NCBI GenBank assembly: GCA_024275825.1
Contig: JAJRYK010000020.1
Span: 62,001-126,000, forward strand
Direction: 5' to 3'
DNA from: Alphaproteobacteria bacterium
GTDB taxonomy: Bacteria; Pseudomonadota; Alphaproteobacteria; Micavibrionales; Micavibrionaceae
DNA: 64,000 bases
The position numbers and the translations under genes are program-made. Below are positions 41,099-53,020 of this stretch, piece by piece. How positions within the stretch are numbered: position 1 is the first letter of the stretch; the number at the start of each line of letters is the position of its first letter. Under the pieces are notes generated by a model, which saw only the letters and a list, made by a program, of their open reading frames with translations, had not been told where the DNA came from and searched no databases.

Positions 41099-42352
41099 AT
41101 GTCCCAGTCAAAAAACACAAAGTCCAAAAAAATAGTTGCCGTTTTCTTTGGCGGACGTTCGCCTGAGCATGATGTGAGCGTCATTAGTGCGCTGCAGGTG
41201 ATGCAGGCAATTGATGCCAGCATGTATGAGGTTTTGCCTGTTTATATCACGCCGGACGGGCGATGGGTGACGGGGGATATCCTGCGGGAGCGCTCTAATT
41301 ATCTGCTGGACAAAAATGGCTGGAAACAGGTGCAAGAGGTAACGCTGGACGTTGCGCTAGCGGATGGCACGCGGCGTAAAGGTGCGTTGCTTCCGAAGAG
41401 AGGTGGTTTGTTCGGCGGAGGTAAGCCTATTGAGTTTGATGTGGCGCTGCCGGTTTTTCATGGGCTGTTTGGTGAGGATGGAAATGTTCAAGGGCTGTTT
41501 GAATTAGCGGGCGTGCCGTTTGCTGGGCCGCGCGCGAAGGATGCGGCTGTGTTTATGGATAAAGTCACAACAAAGCAGGTGATGAGCACGCTCGGCATTC
41601 CGAATTTGCCTTATGCGGTTTTGCAGCGTCCGGATGAGGGATATATGATTGCGGCTTCTGTCATTGAGGATGCGCTTAAAACTGGCGGCGTACGTTATCC
41701 GTGCATTATTAAGCCGGTGCATCTGGGGAGCTCTATTGGTGTCGCGAAATGTCAAAATGTGGAAGAAATTGCGGCGTGTTTGCCTACGATTTTTGAGAGT
41801 GATGACTGCGCGATTGTCGAGCCGGCCGTTCAGAATTTGGTGGAGTATAATGTGGCGGTTTGCCGTGTTGAGGGTGAAACCAGAACCTCGGCCATTGAGC
41901 GCCCAAAGGCGACAGAAGAGTTGCTGGACTTTAAGCGAAAATATCTCTCTGGTGGTGACAATAAGGGCGGCACGAAGAGCGGCACGAAAGCGCCGGGACA
42001 GAGCAGTGAGGGGATGTTGTCGCTGACGCGGGAGCTGAATCCAAAGCTTGAGGTGGCGATGGAAGAGAATATCAGAACGTGGTCAGCGCGGCTATTTGAT
42101 GGCATTGGCGCGAGCGGCGCGCCGCGGATTGACTATCTTTGTGACAGTAAAACCGGCGAGATATGGATGAATGAGGTTAATCCCATTCCCGGCTCTTACG
42201 GATATTTTTTATGGGAGGCGGCGGACAAGTCTTTACTCTTTAGCGAATTTCTATCACTCTTAATAGATGAGGCGTGCCGTGAGCGCCGGAAGAAAACATT
42301 GCCGAAAGATCCTGTTCCTGTGGACGCGCGGCTTCTTAAACGACCTGTATAA
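41099..42352 (+). CDS. ddl: D-alanine:D-alanine ligase, long variant
   Basis: A 417-residue ATP-grasp ligase in the ddl place of the dcw cluster. It has VFFGGRSPEHDVSVISA, FHGLFGEDGNVQGLFELAGVPFAGP, CIIKPVHLGSSIGVAK and IDYLCD...NEVNPIPGS. It is about 100 residues longer than the usual cluster DdlB (about 305). Its late motifs (ELLDFKRKYLSGG..., NPIPGSYGYFLWE) look like the form common in Clostridia rather than the NTxPGFT form. An insert of Gly/Ser/Lys-rich sequence follows at about residues 282-300. Product specificity (D-Ala versus D-Lac or D-Ser) cannot be proven by eye. Confidence 0.88.
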   Translation: MSQSKNTKSKKIVAVFFGGRSPEHDVSVISALQVMQAIDASMYEVLPVYITPDGRWVTGDILRERSNYLLDKNGWKQVQEVTLDVALADGTRRKGALLPKRGGLFGGGKPIEFDVALPVFHGLFGEDGNVQGLFELAGVPFAGPRAKDAAVFMDKVTTKQVMSTLGIPNLPYAVLQRPDEGYMIAASVIEDALKTGGVRYPCIIKPVHLGSSIGVAKCQNVEEIAACLPTIFESDDCAIVEPAVQNLVEYNVAVCRVEGETRTSAIERPKATEELLDFKRKYLSGGDNKGGTKSGTKAPGQSSEGMLSLTRELNPKLEVAMEENIRTWSARLFDGIGASGAPRIDYLCDSKTGEIWMNEVNPIPGSYGYFLWEAADKSLLFSEFLSLLIDEACRERRKKTLPKDPVPVDARLLKRPV

Positions 42353-42372
42353 TTTCGAATAGATTTTACATT

Positions 42373-43239
42373 ATGGCCCTGACCGGTACACGAAAGAAAA
42401 CATTGCAGAAGAAACGGCGTGGTAAGCGCGCGGTTTTTCTGGTGCGCGTTAAGCGTTTTGGGCTGATTTTTGGTGCGTTCGTTTTGACGCTTTGGGTCGG
42501 GGCGTGGCTGCATTTCTCGGATAGTTTCACTAAAGCGGCGCATTGGACCAAGCAGGAGATTATCACCGCCAGCGCGGATCTTGGCTTTGTGACACAGAAT
42601 ATTTTGGTTGAGGGGCGCGTGAATACGGATGCGGATGTGCTGCGCGCGCTGATCAATGTGGGGAAGGGCGATCCGCTATTTTCCTTTGATCCAAGTGAGG
42701 CGCAGAGCTTGATTGAGCGTATCGCTTGGGTGCGCAGCGCGCACGTGGAGCGGCAATTGCCTGGCACGATCTATATTGGGCTGGAGGAGCGCAGGCCGCT
42801 GGCGCTGTATCAAGAGAGCAAAAAGCTGAGCTTGCTGGATGAGCGCGGGGATGTGATTACGCGCGATGGTTTGTCAAAGTTTAAAGATTTGGTGATTGTG
42901 ATGGGGAAAGGGTCGCCGGAGAGGGCGCCGGGGTTTTTCAAAAACCTTGAGGCTGAGCCGGTTTTGTTTGAGCGGGCGCGCAGTGCGAAATGGATTGATG
43001 AGCGGCGCTGGGATCTGAGGATGGCGGGCGGCGCGGTTGTGAAATTGCCAGAGGGTGATCTTGGTCTCGCGCTACGGCGTTTGGCAGTGGCGCAGGAGGA
43101 TGACGGGCTGCTGGATAAGGGTTTGGCTAGTATAGATCTGCGCGAGGCGGACCGGATTGTGGTGCGCACAAAGCCCGGCGCGGTGCAGGAATATAAGGCG
43201 GGATATGTCGCTGGATCTAAATCGGGCAATAATATCTAG
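42373..43239 (+). CDS. ftsQ: Cell division protein FtsQ
   Basis: A 288-residue bitopic divisome protein. A basic cytoplasmic start (about 1-30, rich in Lys/Arg), one helix at about residues 33-50 (GLIFGAFVLTLWVGAWLHF), then a POTRA domain (TQNILVEGRVNTDADVLRAL...SLIERIAWVRSAHVERQLPG) and the FtsQ beta domain (LEERRPLALYQ, LLDERGDVITRDGL). It is 20 bases after ddl and 11 before ftsA. FtsQ recruits FtsB/FtsL. Confidence 0.93.
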   Translation: MALTGTRKKTLQKKRRGKRAVFLVRVKRFGLIFGAFVLTLWVGAWLHFSDSFTKAAHWTKQEIITASADLGFVTQNILVEGRVNTDADVLRALINVGKGDPLFSFDPSEAQSLIERIAWVRSAHVERQLPGTIYIGLEERRPLALYQESKKLSLLDERGDVITRDGLSKFKDLVIVMGKGSPERAPGFFKNLEAEPVLFERARSAKWIDERRWDLRMAGGAVVKLPEGDLGLALRRLAVAQEDDGLLDKGLASIDLREADRIVVRTKPGAVQEYKAGYVAGSKSGNNI

Positions 43240-43250
43240 AGTGCATTATC

Positions 43251-44522
43251 ATGAAACACACACATAAACCAAAAGGCGCGCTGGTGGCGGCGCTTGATAT
43301 CGGGAGCAGCAAAATATCGTGTTTTATCGCGCGGGTGATTGATGATGAGGGCACGTTTGAGGTTCTGGGGATTGGTCATCAGCCTTCCGCCGGGATCAAG
43401 GCGGGCACGATTACGGATTTGGGACAGGCTGAAACCGCCATTCGTAATACAGTGCATGCGGCGGAGAATATGGCGGCGGGCGTGATGAAGGGCTATCCGC
43501 TGCGTGAGGTCGTGGTGAATTTACCGGGCGTGCATGCGACCAGTCATGGTCATACGGCGGAGGTGCAAATCGCCGGACATGAAATTACAGATAATGATGT
43601 AAGGCGCGCGCTGGCGAAGGCGCAGGACGAGGTGGTGAGCGATGAATATGAGCTGATCCACACCATTCCCATGGGGTATCGCGTGGATGGGCATGAGGGG
43701 ATACGCGAGCCGCGCGGGATGTTTGGCCAGCATATGAGCGTCGATATTCATCTGGTAACAGGCGATATGGGCGCATTGCGCAATATGGCGGGCGCGATTG
43801 AGCGGTCGCATCTGGATATTACAGCGCTGTGTAGCTCGGCCTATGCGGCGGGGCTAGCCTCGTTGGTGGAAGATGAGATGGATCTGGGCTGCACGGTCAT
43901 TGATATGGGCGGCGGCGTGACGTCTATTGCGGTGTTTCATGGCGGGAAGATGATTTTTAGCGATGCGCTGCCGGTTGGTGGGGCGCATATCACGAGCGAT
44001 ATCGCGAAGGGTTTGACGACATCGATTGTTGATGCGGAGCGTCTCAAAATTTTATATGGTAGCGCGATGGGCTCCAGCACAGATGAAAATGAGCTGATCG
44101 ATGTGCCGCGCTTGGGCGAAGATGAGCGGCATGGCGAGCCGAACCATGTGCCGCGCTCTATTTTGGTGGGTATTATTCAGCCGCGTGTTGAGGAGATTTT
44201 TGAGATGGTGCGCGCACGATTGGCTGATAGCGGTCTGGGCGGCGCGCTGGGGCGGCGGGTGATTTTAACCGGCGGATCGAGCCAGCTGCAGGGCATTCGT
44301 GATTTGGCGCAGCATGTGCTGGATAAGCAAGTACGGCTGGGCAAGCCTATTCGTTTAGGCGGCTTGCCGGATGCTGTGAATGGTCCGGCCTTTGCGACGA
44401 CGGCGGGGCTGCTCACCTATATATCTGAGCGCGCAGATGAAATGCCGGCAGAGATTATGGCGACTGTAGAGCCCGGCACGTTTTGGGAACGCACAAAAAT
44501 GTGGCTCCATCAAAACTGGTAG
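43251..44522 (+). CDS. ftsA: Cell division protein FtsA
   Basis: A 423-residue actin-like protein that ties FtsZ filaments to the membrane. Phosphate 1 loop ALDIGSSKISCFIARV, the 1C subdomain (VVVNLPGVHATSHGHTAEVQI), phosphate 2 VIDMGGGVTSIAVF, adenosine motif LTGGSSQLQGI. The C-terminal amphipathic helix TFWERTKMWLHQNW would bind the membrane. Normal length. A 321-base gap with regulatory signals follows before ftsZ. Confidence 0.96.
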   Translation: MKHTHKPKGALVAALDIGSSKISCFIARVIDDEGTFEVLGIGHQPSAGIKAGTITDLGQAETAIRNTVHAAENMAAGVMKGYPLREVVVNLPGVHATSHGHTAEVQIAGHEITDNDVRRALAKAQDEVVSDEYELIHTIPMGYRVDGHEGIREPRGMFGQHMSVDIHLVTGDMGALRNMAGAIERSHLDITALCSSAYAAGLASLVEDEMDLGCTVIDMGGGVTSIAVFHGGKMIFSDALPVGGAHITSDIAKGLTTSIVDAERLKILYGSAMGSSTDENELIDVPRLGEDERHGEPNHVPRSILVGIIQPRVEEIFEMVRARLADSGLGGALGRRVILTGGSSQLQGIRDLAQHVLDKQVRLGKPIRLGGLPDAVNGPAFATTAGLLTYISERADEMPAEIMATVEPGTFWERTKMWLHQNW

Positions 44523-44547
44523 CCTTTGTCCAATCCTTATACAAAAA

Positions 44548-44754
44548 TTATCCACAGCTATTGGTGCGTAAGGTTCTCCACAGCGTGAGCGGCCTGCGCA
44601 TTTTCGAAAAAGCTAAGCCTTATGAGTCATTTAGCGGATCTTTTTGAATCTCTTTGTTAGGTGGTGATAGTATTGGATGAGGAGAAAAACCGCATAACCT
44701 TGTGAATCCTTCACTTTTTCTCCTTTTCTGTGTGTGCGAACTCCCCTAAGATTC
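44548..44754 (+). promoter_or_regulatory. ftsZ upstream region: DnaA boxes, GANTC sites, candidate promoter
   Basis: The 321-base ftsA-ftsZ gap (44523-44843) has no gene. It holds a consensus DnaA box TTATCCACA (44548-44556) and a one-mismatch box TTCTCCACA (44574-44582), in the same orientation 26 bases apart. Four GANTC sites (44624, 44646, 44704, 44750), the CcrM methylation target, are there against about one expected. A candidate promoter is TTGAAT (44644-44649), 18 bases, TAGTAT (44668-44673). In Caulobacter DnaA activates ftsZ and GANTC methylation affects its promoter, so cell-cycle control is inferred. Confidence 0.6.
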
Positions 44755-44843
44755 TACATGAACCTACCGCGCGACAATCATTGGTGGCGCTTAACATCAG
44801 AACGAACATCAACCCCAGGAAACGTCATAAGGGATTTGAAATC

Positions 44844-46529
44844 ATGATCAATATCAAAATGCAGCCAACAGAAGTGCAAAAGCTTTCGCCGAAAATCACC
44901 GTTATTGGTGTGGGTGGCGCAGGCGGAAACGCGGTCAATAACATGATTTCTTCCGGGCTGGAGGGGTGTGAGTTCTTGGTGTGTAACACAGATGCGCAGG
45001 CGCTTGGTGAGTCGCTGGCTGAGAATAAGATCCAGCTGGGCGAGCATGTAACGGGCGGCCTTGGCGCCGGATCAAAGCCGGAAGTTGGTAAGGCTGCGGC
45101 GGAAGAGTCTCTGGAAGAGGTGATGCAGTATCTGGAGGGCTCTAACATGGCTTTCGTTACGGCCGGCATGGGCGGCGGGACAGGGACGGGCGCAGCGCCG
45201 GAAATTGCAAAAGCATGCCGTGAGCGCGGAATTTTGACCATTGGTGTTGTCACGAAGCCCTTCCACTTTGAGGGTTCGCACCGTATGAAATCGGCGGAAG
45301 CTGGCCTTGAGGAAATGCAGCAATATGTTGATACGCTGATTGTTATTCCAAATCAAAACTTGTTCCGCATCGCGAACGAAAAAACGACTTTTGCTGAGGG
45401 CTTTAAGATGGCCGATAGTGTGCTCCAGTCTGGTGTGCGCGGGGTGACGGATTTGATGGTTCGCCCTGGTCTTGTGAATTTGGACTTTGCCGATATCCGC
45501 ACCGCGATGCTGGAAATGGGCAAGGCGATGATGGGTACGGGCGAGGCGAGCGGCGAGAAGCGCGCCGTTGAAGCGGCTGAGTCGGCGATTAACAACCCAT
45601 TGCTTGATGACATCTCGATGAAGGGCGCGCATGGCGTCATTATTAACGTCACAGGCGGTTATGATATGACGCTGTTTGAGGCTGATGAAGCCTGTAATCG
45701 TATCCGCGATGAGGTTGATCCAGATGCTAACATTATCTTTGGGGCGACCTTTGATGAGAGCATGGAAGGCACCATGCGTGTTTCTATCGTGGCGACGGGC
45801 ATTGAAAAGGAAGCTATGCGGAAAACTAGCAGTGGAAGTGGCGGTTTTAAAGCGGATACCTCTGGTAAAAAAATGCTGGAACGTGCTGCTCCAAATACAG
45901 AAAAAATGCAACAGGAAACATATGCGGCGCAAACGCAGGTGCCTGGCCCGGTTTCTGCCGTGCCGGCAGCGACGAACACATATGCGCCTTCTGCTCCTGC
46001 AGTGCCAACTATTCAGGCGCGCAAGCCCGATAGTGAGGTTGATATGTTTGATCAACGTGAGTTTACGGTTGCGGAAGGGGTCTCTGAGCCAACAGTTGCG
46101 CAGAATACGGCGCTTCGCGGTGCGCGTTACAAGGATTCCTTTATTCCGCCTAAACCTGCTGAGGTTGGTGCGTATGATGCGACAAGAACAGTGACTGGTG
46201 GTTTTCATGGGGCGCCTGTGTCGGCAACAGCTTCAAAGCCTACGCATGTTACCTCTCCAGGATTGCAGCTTAATCCACCGAAGCTTCCGAGCGCAGAGAA
46301 TAAGCCAGCACCGTCTTTGTTTGAGCGGATTACAGGCACAGTTCAGCAGAAGATAGATGGTTTTCGCGAGGATACACATCAACCGCAAGCGCGTGGGCGC
46401 GTTGCACCATCACCGATGGGTGGTGCGGCGCCTGCACAAGGCAGCTTGGCGATTGATACTCCTTCTGCAGCGCCTAAGGCTGATGATCAGCTCGATATTC
46501 CGGCGTTTTTACGCAGGCAAGCTAACTAA
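44844..46529 (+). CDS. ftsZ: Cell division GTPase FtsZ
   Basis: A 561-residue tubulin homologue forming the Z ring. [18 protein letters not shown], the GTP-binding tubulin signature [26 protein letters not shown], and the T7 loop [11 protein letters not shown]. After the GTPase core (to about residue 325) comes a long Pro/Ala-rich linker of about 215 residues, then the conserved tail [11 protein letters not shown] that binds FtsA. The open frame starts at 44730, but ATG 44844 has AAGGGA nine bases upstream and the family N-terminus. A terminator follows. Confidence 0.97.
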   Translation: MINIKMQPTEVQKLSPKITVIGVGGAGGNAVNNMISSGLEGCEFLVCNTDAQALGESLAENKIQLGEHVTGGLGAGSKPEVGKAAAEESLEEVMQYLEGSNMAFVTAGMGGGTGTGAAPEIAKACRERGILTIGVVTKPFHFEGSHRMKSAEAGLEEMQQYVDTLIVIPNQNLFRIANEKTTFAEGFKMADSVLQSGVRGVTDLMVRPGLVNLDFADIRTAMLEMGKAMMGTGEASGEKRAVEAAESAINNPLLDDISMKGAHGVIINVTGGYDMTLFEADEACNRIRDEVDPDANIIFGATFDESMEGTMRVSIVATGIEKEAMRKTSSGSGGFKADTSGKKMLERAAPNTEKMQQETYAAQTQVPGPVSAVPAATNTYAPSAPAVPTIQARKPDSEVDMFDQREFTVAEGVSEPTVAQNTALRGARYKDSFIPPKPAEVGAYDATRTVTGGFHGAPVSATASKPTHVTSPGLQLNPPKLPSAENKPAPSLFERITGTVQQKIDGFREDTHQPQARGRVAPSPMGGAAPAQGSLAIDTPSAAPKADDQLDIPAFLRRQAN

Positions 46530-46552
46530 ATTAATCTTTCCAATATTTTTCG

Positions 46553-46580
46553 AAAAAGCCCTGATTTCCGGGGCTTTTTT
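46553..46580 (+). terminator. Rho-independent terminator of ftsZ
   Basis: Stem AAAAAGCCC with GGGCTTTTT around a nine-base loop, followed by a T run, 24 bases after the ftsZ stop. It separates the dcw operon from lpxC. Confidence 0.8.
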
Positions 46581-46687
46581 GCATTGTGCGCTTATATGTA
46601 ACAAAGCGTAATAAAGAGTTATTTGTTGTTGTGGCGCTGAGTTCCTATATTTAGAGGGCAAGAAAGCTTTTTAAAGAATAGAGAATT

Positions 46688-47614
46688 ATGCAACGCACGC
46701 TAAAAACAGAGATGACGATCACCGATATCGGACTTCATTCCGGCAAGGACATTACGATGACTTTGCGCCCGGCTGCTGTTGATTTTGGCATTGTATTTGT
46801 GCGCACTGATTTGAGCGAGCAGGGTAATCGCATTCCGGCGTTGTGGAGCAATGTGGTTGATACGCAGCTTTGTACTGTTGTTGGAAATGACGCTGGTGCA
46901 ATTGTGGGGACAGTTGAGCATCTCATGTCTGCGCTGCGCGGGTGCGGTGTTGATAATGTGCTGATCGAGATTGATGGCGGCGAAGTGCCTGCCATGGACG
47001 GTAGTGCGATCGCATTTTTGGAGCTGATTGAGGAGGCGGGTTTAGTGGCGCAATCTCAGCCGCGTCGTGCGATTCGTATTCTAAAGGACATCGTGATCGA
47101 GGATGGTGATAAACGTGCCAGCCTTAAGCCATCAAATAGCAGTATCTTTGGCGGAGAGATTGATTTTGAACATGAGGAAATCGGGGCGCAGCGTTATAGC
47201 ACTGAATTGGTGAATGGTAATTTCAAACATGACATCGCCAAAGCCCGCACATTTGGTTTTTTGCATGAGGTTGAATATATGCGCGCGCAGGGTTTAGCTC
47301 TGGGTGGATCGCTGGATAATGCGATTATTCTGGATCAAGATGGTGTGATGAACCCGGATGGTTTGCGTTTCCAAAATGAATTTATTCGTCACAAATTGCT
47401 TGATGCGATTGGTGATCTTTATCTGGCCGGTGGGCAGGTAATTGGCGAATATGACAGTTTTAAGGCTGGTCATGCGATGAATAACAAGTTGCTTCACGCT
47501 TTGTTTGCTGACGACAGCGCGTGGGAAATGGTTGATTTGTTCGTGGATATGAAGGAATTAAGCACCGGATTGCCGACAGCCGCAAAAGCTGAGCAGAGCG
47601 CCGTGTTCGTTTAA
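46688..47614 (+). CDS. lpxC: UDP-3-O-acyl-N-acetylglucosamine deacetylase LpxC
   Basis: A 308-residue zinc deacetylase, the committed step of lipid A synthesis. MTITDIGLHSGKDITMTLRPA, then VGTVEHLMSALRGCGVDNVLIEIDGGEVPAMDGSA with the zinc His and the catalytic Glu region, ARTFGFLHEVEYMRAQGLALGGSLDNAI, and C-terminal RHKLLDAIGDLYLAG and KAGHAMNNKLLHAL with the remaining His/Asp ligands. It shows that the organism makes lipopolysaccharide or a related lipid A. Own promoter likely, since a terminator precedes it. Confidence 0.96.
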   Translation: MQRTLKTEMTITDIGLHSGKDITMTLRPAAVDFGIVFVRTDLSEQGNRIPALWSNVVDTQLCTVVGNDAGAIVGTVEHLMSALRGCGVDNVLIEIDGGEVPAMDGSAIAFLELIEEAGLVAQSQPRRAIRILKDIVIEDGDKRASLKPSNSSIFGGEIDFEHEEIGAQRYSTELVNGNFKHDIAKARTFGFLHEVEYMRAQGLALGGSLDNAIILDQDGVMNPDGLRFQNEFIRHKLLDAIGDLYLAGGQVIGEYDSFKAGHAMNNKLLHALFADDSAWEMVDLFVDMKELSTGLPTAAKAEQSAVFV

Positions 47615-47719
47615 GCTATTTTTCTTTGCACAGACTGCTATAACTTCACTCTTAGCCCTTTCTTTCTTATGCTCAGGCGTTTATTTTAGAGTCTCTAGCT
47701 TTAACAGGAGATCTCTGCC

Positions 47720-48541
47720 ATGCGCCCATATCGCATTATATTATCAGCCCTCATGATTTTGTTTTTGGCGTCGTGCTCGACGGGCAATGATGTTGATCAA
47801 GCGCCTGAGGAAGAGGGCGTTGAAGTGCTCTATAACAAGGCGGCTGAGGCCTTGGATGGCAAAGAATACAGCAATGCGACGAGACTGTTCGAAGAGGTGG
47901 AGCGCCAGCACCCCTATTCAAAATGGGCGACGCAGGCGCAATTAATGTCGGCCTATTCCTCATATCTCGCGCAAAATTATGATGAGGCTGTGCTGGCAAT
48001 TGATCGCTTCATCGAGCTTCATCCCGGTAATGATGATGTTGATTACGCCTATTATCTGAAAGCGCTGTCTTTCTATGAGCAAATATCTGATGTCCGCCGT
48101 GATCAATTTATGACCGAGCAGGCGATGTTGTCGCTGGAGACGATTATTCGCCTTTACCCCGATAGCGAATATACGCGCGATGCAACATTTAAGCGCGATT
48201 TGACGCTGGATCACTTGGCAGGCAAAGAGATGGAGATTGGGCGTTATTATTTGAACCGTGGAGAGGTGAATGCTTCGATCAACCGCTTTCGCGTTGTCGT
48301 GAAAGAATACCAGACGACATCACATACAGCGGAGGCGCTTCACCGTTTGGTAGAGGCGTATTTGACGCTGGGCCTCAAGCAAGAAGCGATGCGCATTGCG
48401 GCTGTTCTTGGGCATAATTATCCGGGCAGTAAGTGGTATAAGCGCAGCTATGATTTGCTGGACGATGAAGCGCGTCAGCAACTTATTGATGGTCGAGATC
48501 TTCTGGATCGTACGATCGATTCTATTTTTAAACCCGATTAA
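47720..48541 (+). CDS. bamD: Outer-membrane assembly lipoprotein BamD
   Basis: A 273-residue lipoprotein (lipobox LASC, Cys19) of the beta-barrel assembly machine. Five TPR-like repeats follow (VEVLYNKAAEALDGKEYSNA; FEEVERQHPYSKWATQAQLM; YDEAVLAIDRFIELHPGN; SLETIIRLYPDSEYTRDA; INRFRVVVKEYQTTSHTAEAL). AGGAGAT lies seven bases before the ATG. Neighbour of lpxC and recN as usual in alphaproteobacteria. Together with the DUF3035 lipoprotein it supports an alphaproteobacterial BAM complex. Confidence 0.94.
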   Translation: MRPYRIILSALMILFLASCSTGNDVDQAPEEEGVEVLYNKAAEALDGKEYSNATRLFEEVERQHPYSKWATQAQLMSAYSSYLAQNYDEAVLAIDRFIELHPGNDDVDYAYYLKALSFYEQISDVRRDQFMTEQAMLSLETIIRLYPDSEYTRDATFKRDLTLDHLAGKEMEIGRYYLNRGEVNASINRFRVVVKEYQTTSHTAEALHRLVEAYLTLGLKQEAMRIAAVLGHNYPGSKWYKRSYDLLDDEARQQLIDGRDLLDRTIDSIFKPD

Positions 48542-48562
48542 ACGCTAGAAGCGGTAAGGTCG

Positions 48563-50218
48563 ATGTTAATTAGTCTGAGTATTCACAATATTGTTTTGAT
48601 AGAGCGCCTGGAGATTGCGTTTCAGGTCGGGCTTTGTGCGCTGACCGGGGAAACGGGCGCAGGAAAGTCTATATTGCTGGATTCGATGGGGCTGGCCCTT
48701 GGTGGACGGTCTGAGGTCAGGCTTGTGCGCAGAGGCGCGCAGCAAGCGCACGTCACAGCGGTGTTTGAGCCTGCGGCGAATCATCCGTGCGCGGCTATCT
48801 TGCAAGAGGCGGATATCACATTTGAACCGGGTGAACAGTTGATTTTGCGGCGCTCACTTGGTGCAGATGGCCGCTCTAAAGCGTTTATCAATGATCAATC
48901 GGTGAGCGTGGGACTCCTGCGTGAGGTTGGTGATTCTCTGGTGGAAATTCACGGTCAGTTTGAAACGCAGGGGCTGCTTAATGCGGCGATGCATCGTTTG
49001 ATGCTGGATGATTATGCTGGGGTTGATAATGGCTTGGCGGCGCAGTGGAATGGATGGCGTAAGACTGAAGATGAGCTGAAGCGTTTAAGAGCAGAATCGG
49101 CGCAAGCGCGGGAGCAGGAGGAGTATCTGCGGCAATCGATAGAGGATTTGGATTCGCTGTTGCCGGAGGTCGGTGAGGAAATTGAGCTGGCGGCGTTGCG
49201 GGAACGCTTGATGAGTCGCGAGCAGGTATTGGAGGGGCTCAACGCGGCCTATCATGCGCTGAGCGGTGATGAAGATCAGGTCCGTAAGGCGTGGGGGGCG
49301 ATTGATCGGGTGGCGGATAAGCTGGGCGCTGCGGGCGCTGAGATTACTGCGACATTGCAGCGGGCAACGCATGAAGCGGAAGAAGCGTTGCATGCCATTC
49401 AGGCGGCTTCGAGCGATTTGCAGGATACAGAACATAGCCTTGAGAGCATTGATGATCGGCTGTTTGGTCTGCGGGTGCAGGCGCGCAAACATGGATGTGA
49501 GGTTGATGATTTGCCTGCGCTGCGCGCGGAGCTGGCGACGAAGCTGAATATGATTGAGCATGCAGATGAGGCGCTGGCCGATGCGATGACCGCGGTGAAA
49601 AAAGCGCGCGCGTATTATATTGAGGGCGCGCAGATGGTGCGCGTTATGCGTCAAACGGCAGGGGAAAAGTTGGATAAATTGGTGGGGCAAGAGCTTGGTC
49701 CGCTTAAGTTAGAGAAGGCGCGCTTTGTGACTAGCGTGGAGCCGCTTGAGGAACCTGAGTGGGGGCCAGCGGGAATGGATCGCGTGTGTTTTCTGGTGGC
49801 GACTAACCCGGGCGCGGAGCCGGGGCCACTGAATAAGATTGCCTCAGGCGGAGAGATGGCGCGCTTTATGTTGGCGCTGAAGGTCGTGATGGCGGAAGTC
49901 GGCATGGCGGGCACGTTGGTGTTTGATGAGGTTGATGCCGGCCTTGGCGGCGGCGCAGCCGATGCGGTGGGGGAGCGTCTGGCGAAGCTCGGCACTTCGC
50001 GGCAAGTGCTGGTGGTTACCCACGCCCCGCAAGTGGCGGCGCGCGCCGGGCATCATTATATCGTGCGCAAAGATGGCGGGGCAGAGATTAAGACGAGCAT
50101 TGTAGAGCTGGAAAGCCCGCAAGAACGTCGCGAAGAAATCGCGCGGATGCTGGCCGGGGCAAGTGTTACTGATGAGGCGCGTGCGGCGGCGGAGCGGTTG
50201 TTAGAGACGGGGAGTTAA
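48563..50218 (+). CDS. recN: DNA repair protein RecN
   Basis: A 551-residue SMC-like ATPase acting in double-strand-break repair. Walker A GETGAGKSILLDSM near the start, a long coiled-coil middle (about residues 150-370, with many charged heptads), the ABC signature SGGEMARFMLALKVVM and Walker B LVFDEVDAGLGGGAA. Start ATG 48563 after TAAGG, 21 bases after bamD. No LexA box is obvious in that short gap, so SOS control would have to act on a promoter further up. Confidence 0.95.
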   Translation: MLISLSIHNIVLIERLEIAFQVGLCALTGETGAGKSILLDSMGLALGGRSEVRLVRRGAQQAHVTAVFEPAANHPCAAILQEADITFEPGEQLILRRSLGADGRSKAFINDQSVSVGLLREVGDSLVEIHGQFETQGLLNAAMHRLMLDDYAGVDNGLAAQWNGWRKTEDELKRLRAESAQAREQEEYLRQSIEDLDSLLPEVGEEIELAALRERLMSREQVLEGLNAAYHALSGDEDQVRKAWGAIDRVADKLGAAGAEITATLQRATHEAEEALHAIQAASSDLQDTEHSLESIDDRLFGLRVQARKHGCEVDDLPALRAELATKLNMIEHADEALADAMTAVKKARAYYIEGAQMVRVMRQTAGEKLDKLVGQELGPLKLEKARFVTSVEPLEEPEWGPAGMDRVCFLVATNPGAEPGPLNKIASGGEMARFMLALKVVMAEVGMAGTLVFDEVDAGLGGGAADAVGERLAKLGTSRQVLVVTHAPQVAARAGHHYIVRKDGGAEIKTSIVELESPQERREEIARMLAGASVTDEARAAAERLLETGS

Positions 50219-50265
50219 AGGGGTTTTAACGCAAAGGGCACAAAGTTACGCGAAGTTTTTTATCT

Positions 50266-52934
<2,669 letters not shown>

Positions 52935-53020
52935 TTTTGTCTCCTGAAGGTGGAATATCGCCTAACACTGTGCCTGTTTATCAGCGGCGTTGCAAGTTCT
53001 CTACGCGCCATTGGTTGTGA

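Noticed and set aside
44523-44843. Replication origin near ftsZ because of DnaA boxes
   Set aside because: Only two boxes, no AT-rich unwinding region and no typical origin neighbours; a promoter-control role fits better.
45072-46208. 378-codon open frame antisense to ftsZ
   Set aside because: Shadow of the ftsZ codon pattern; no ribosome site and no family resemblance, while ftsZ is certain.
48542-48562. LexA (SOS) box in front of recN
   Set aside because: The 21-base gap contains no GTTC/GAAC-type operator.
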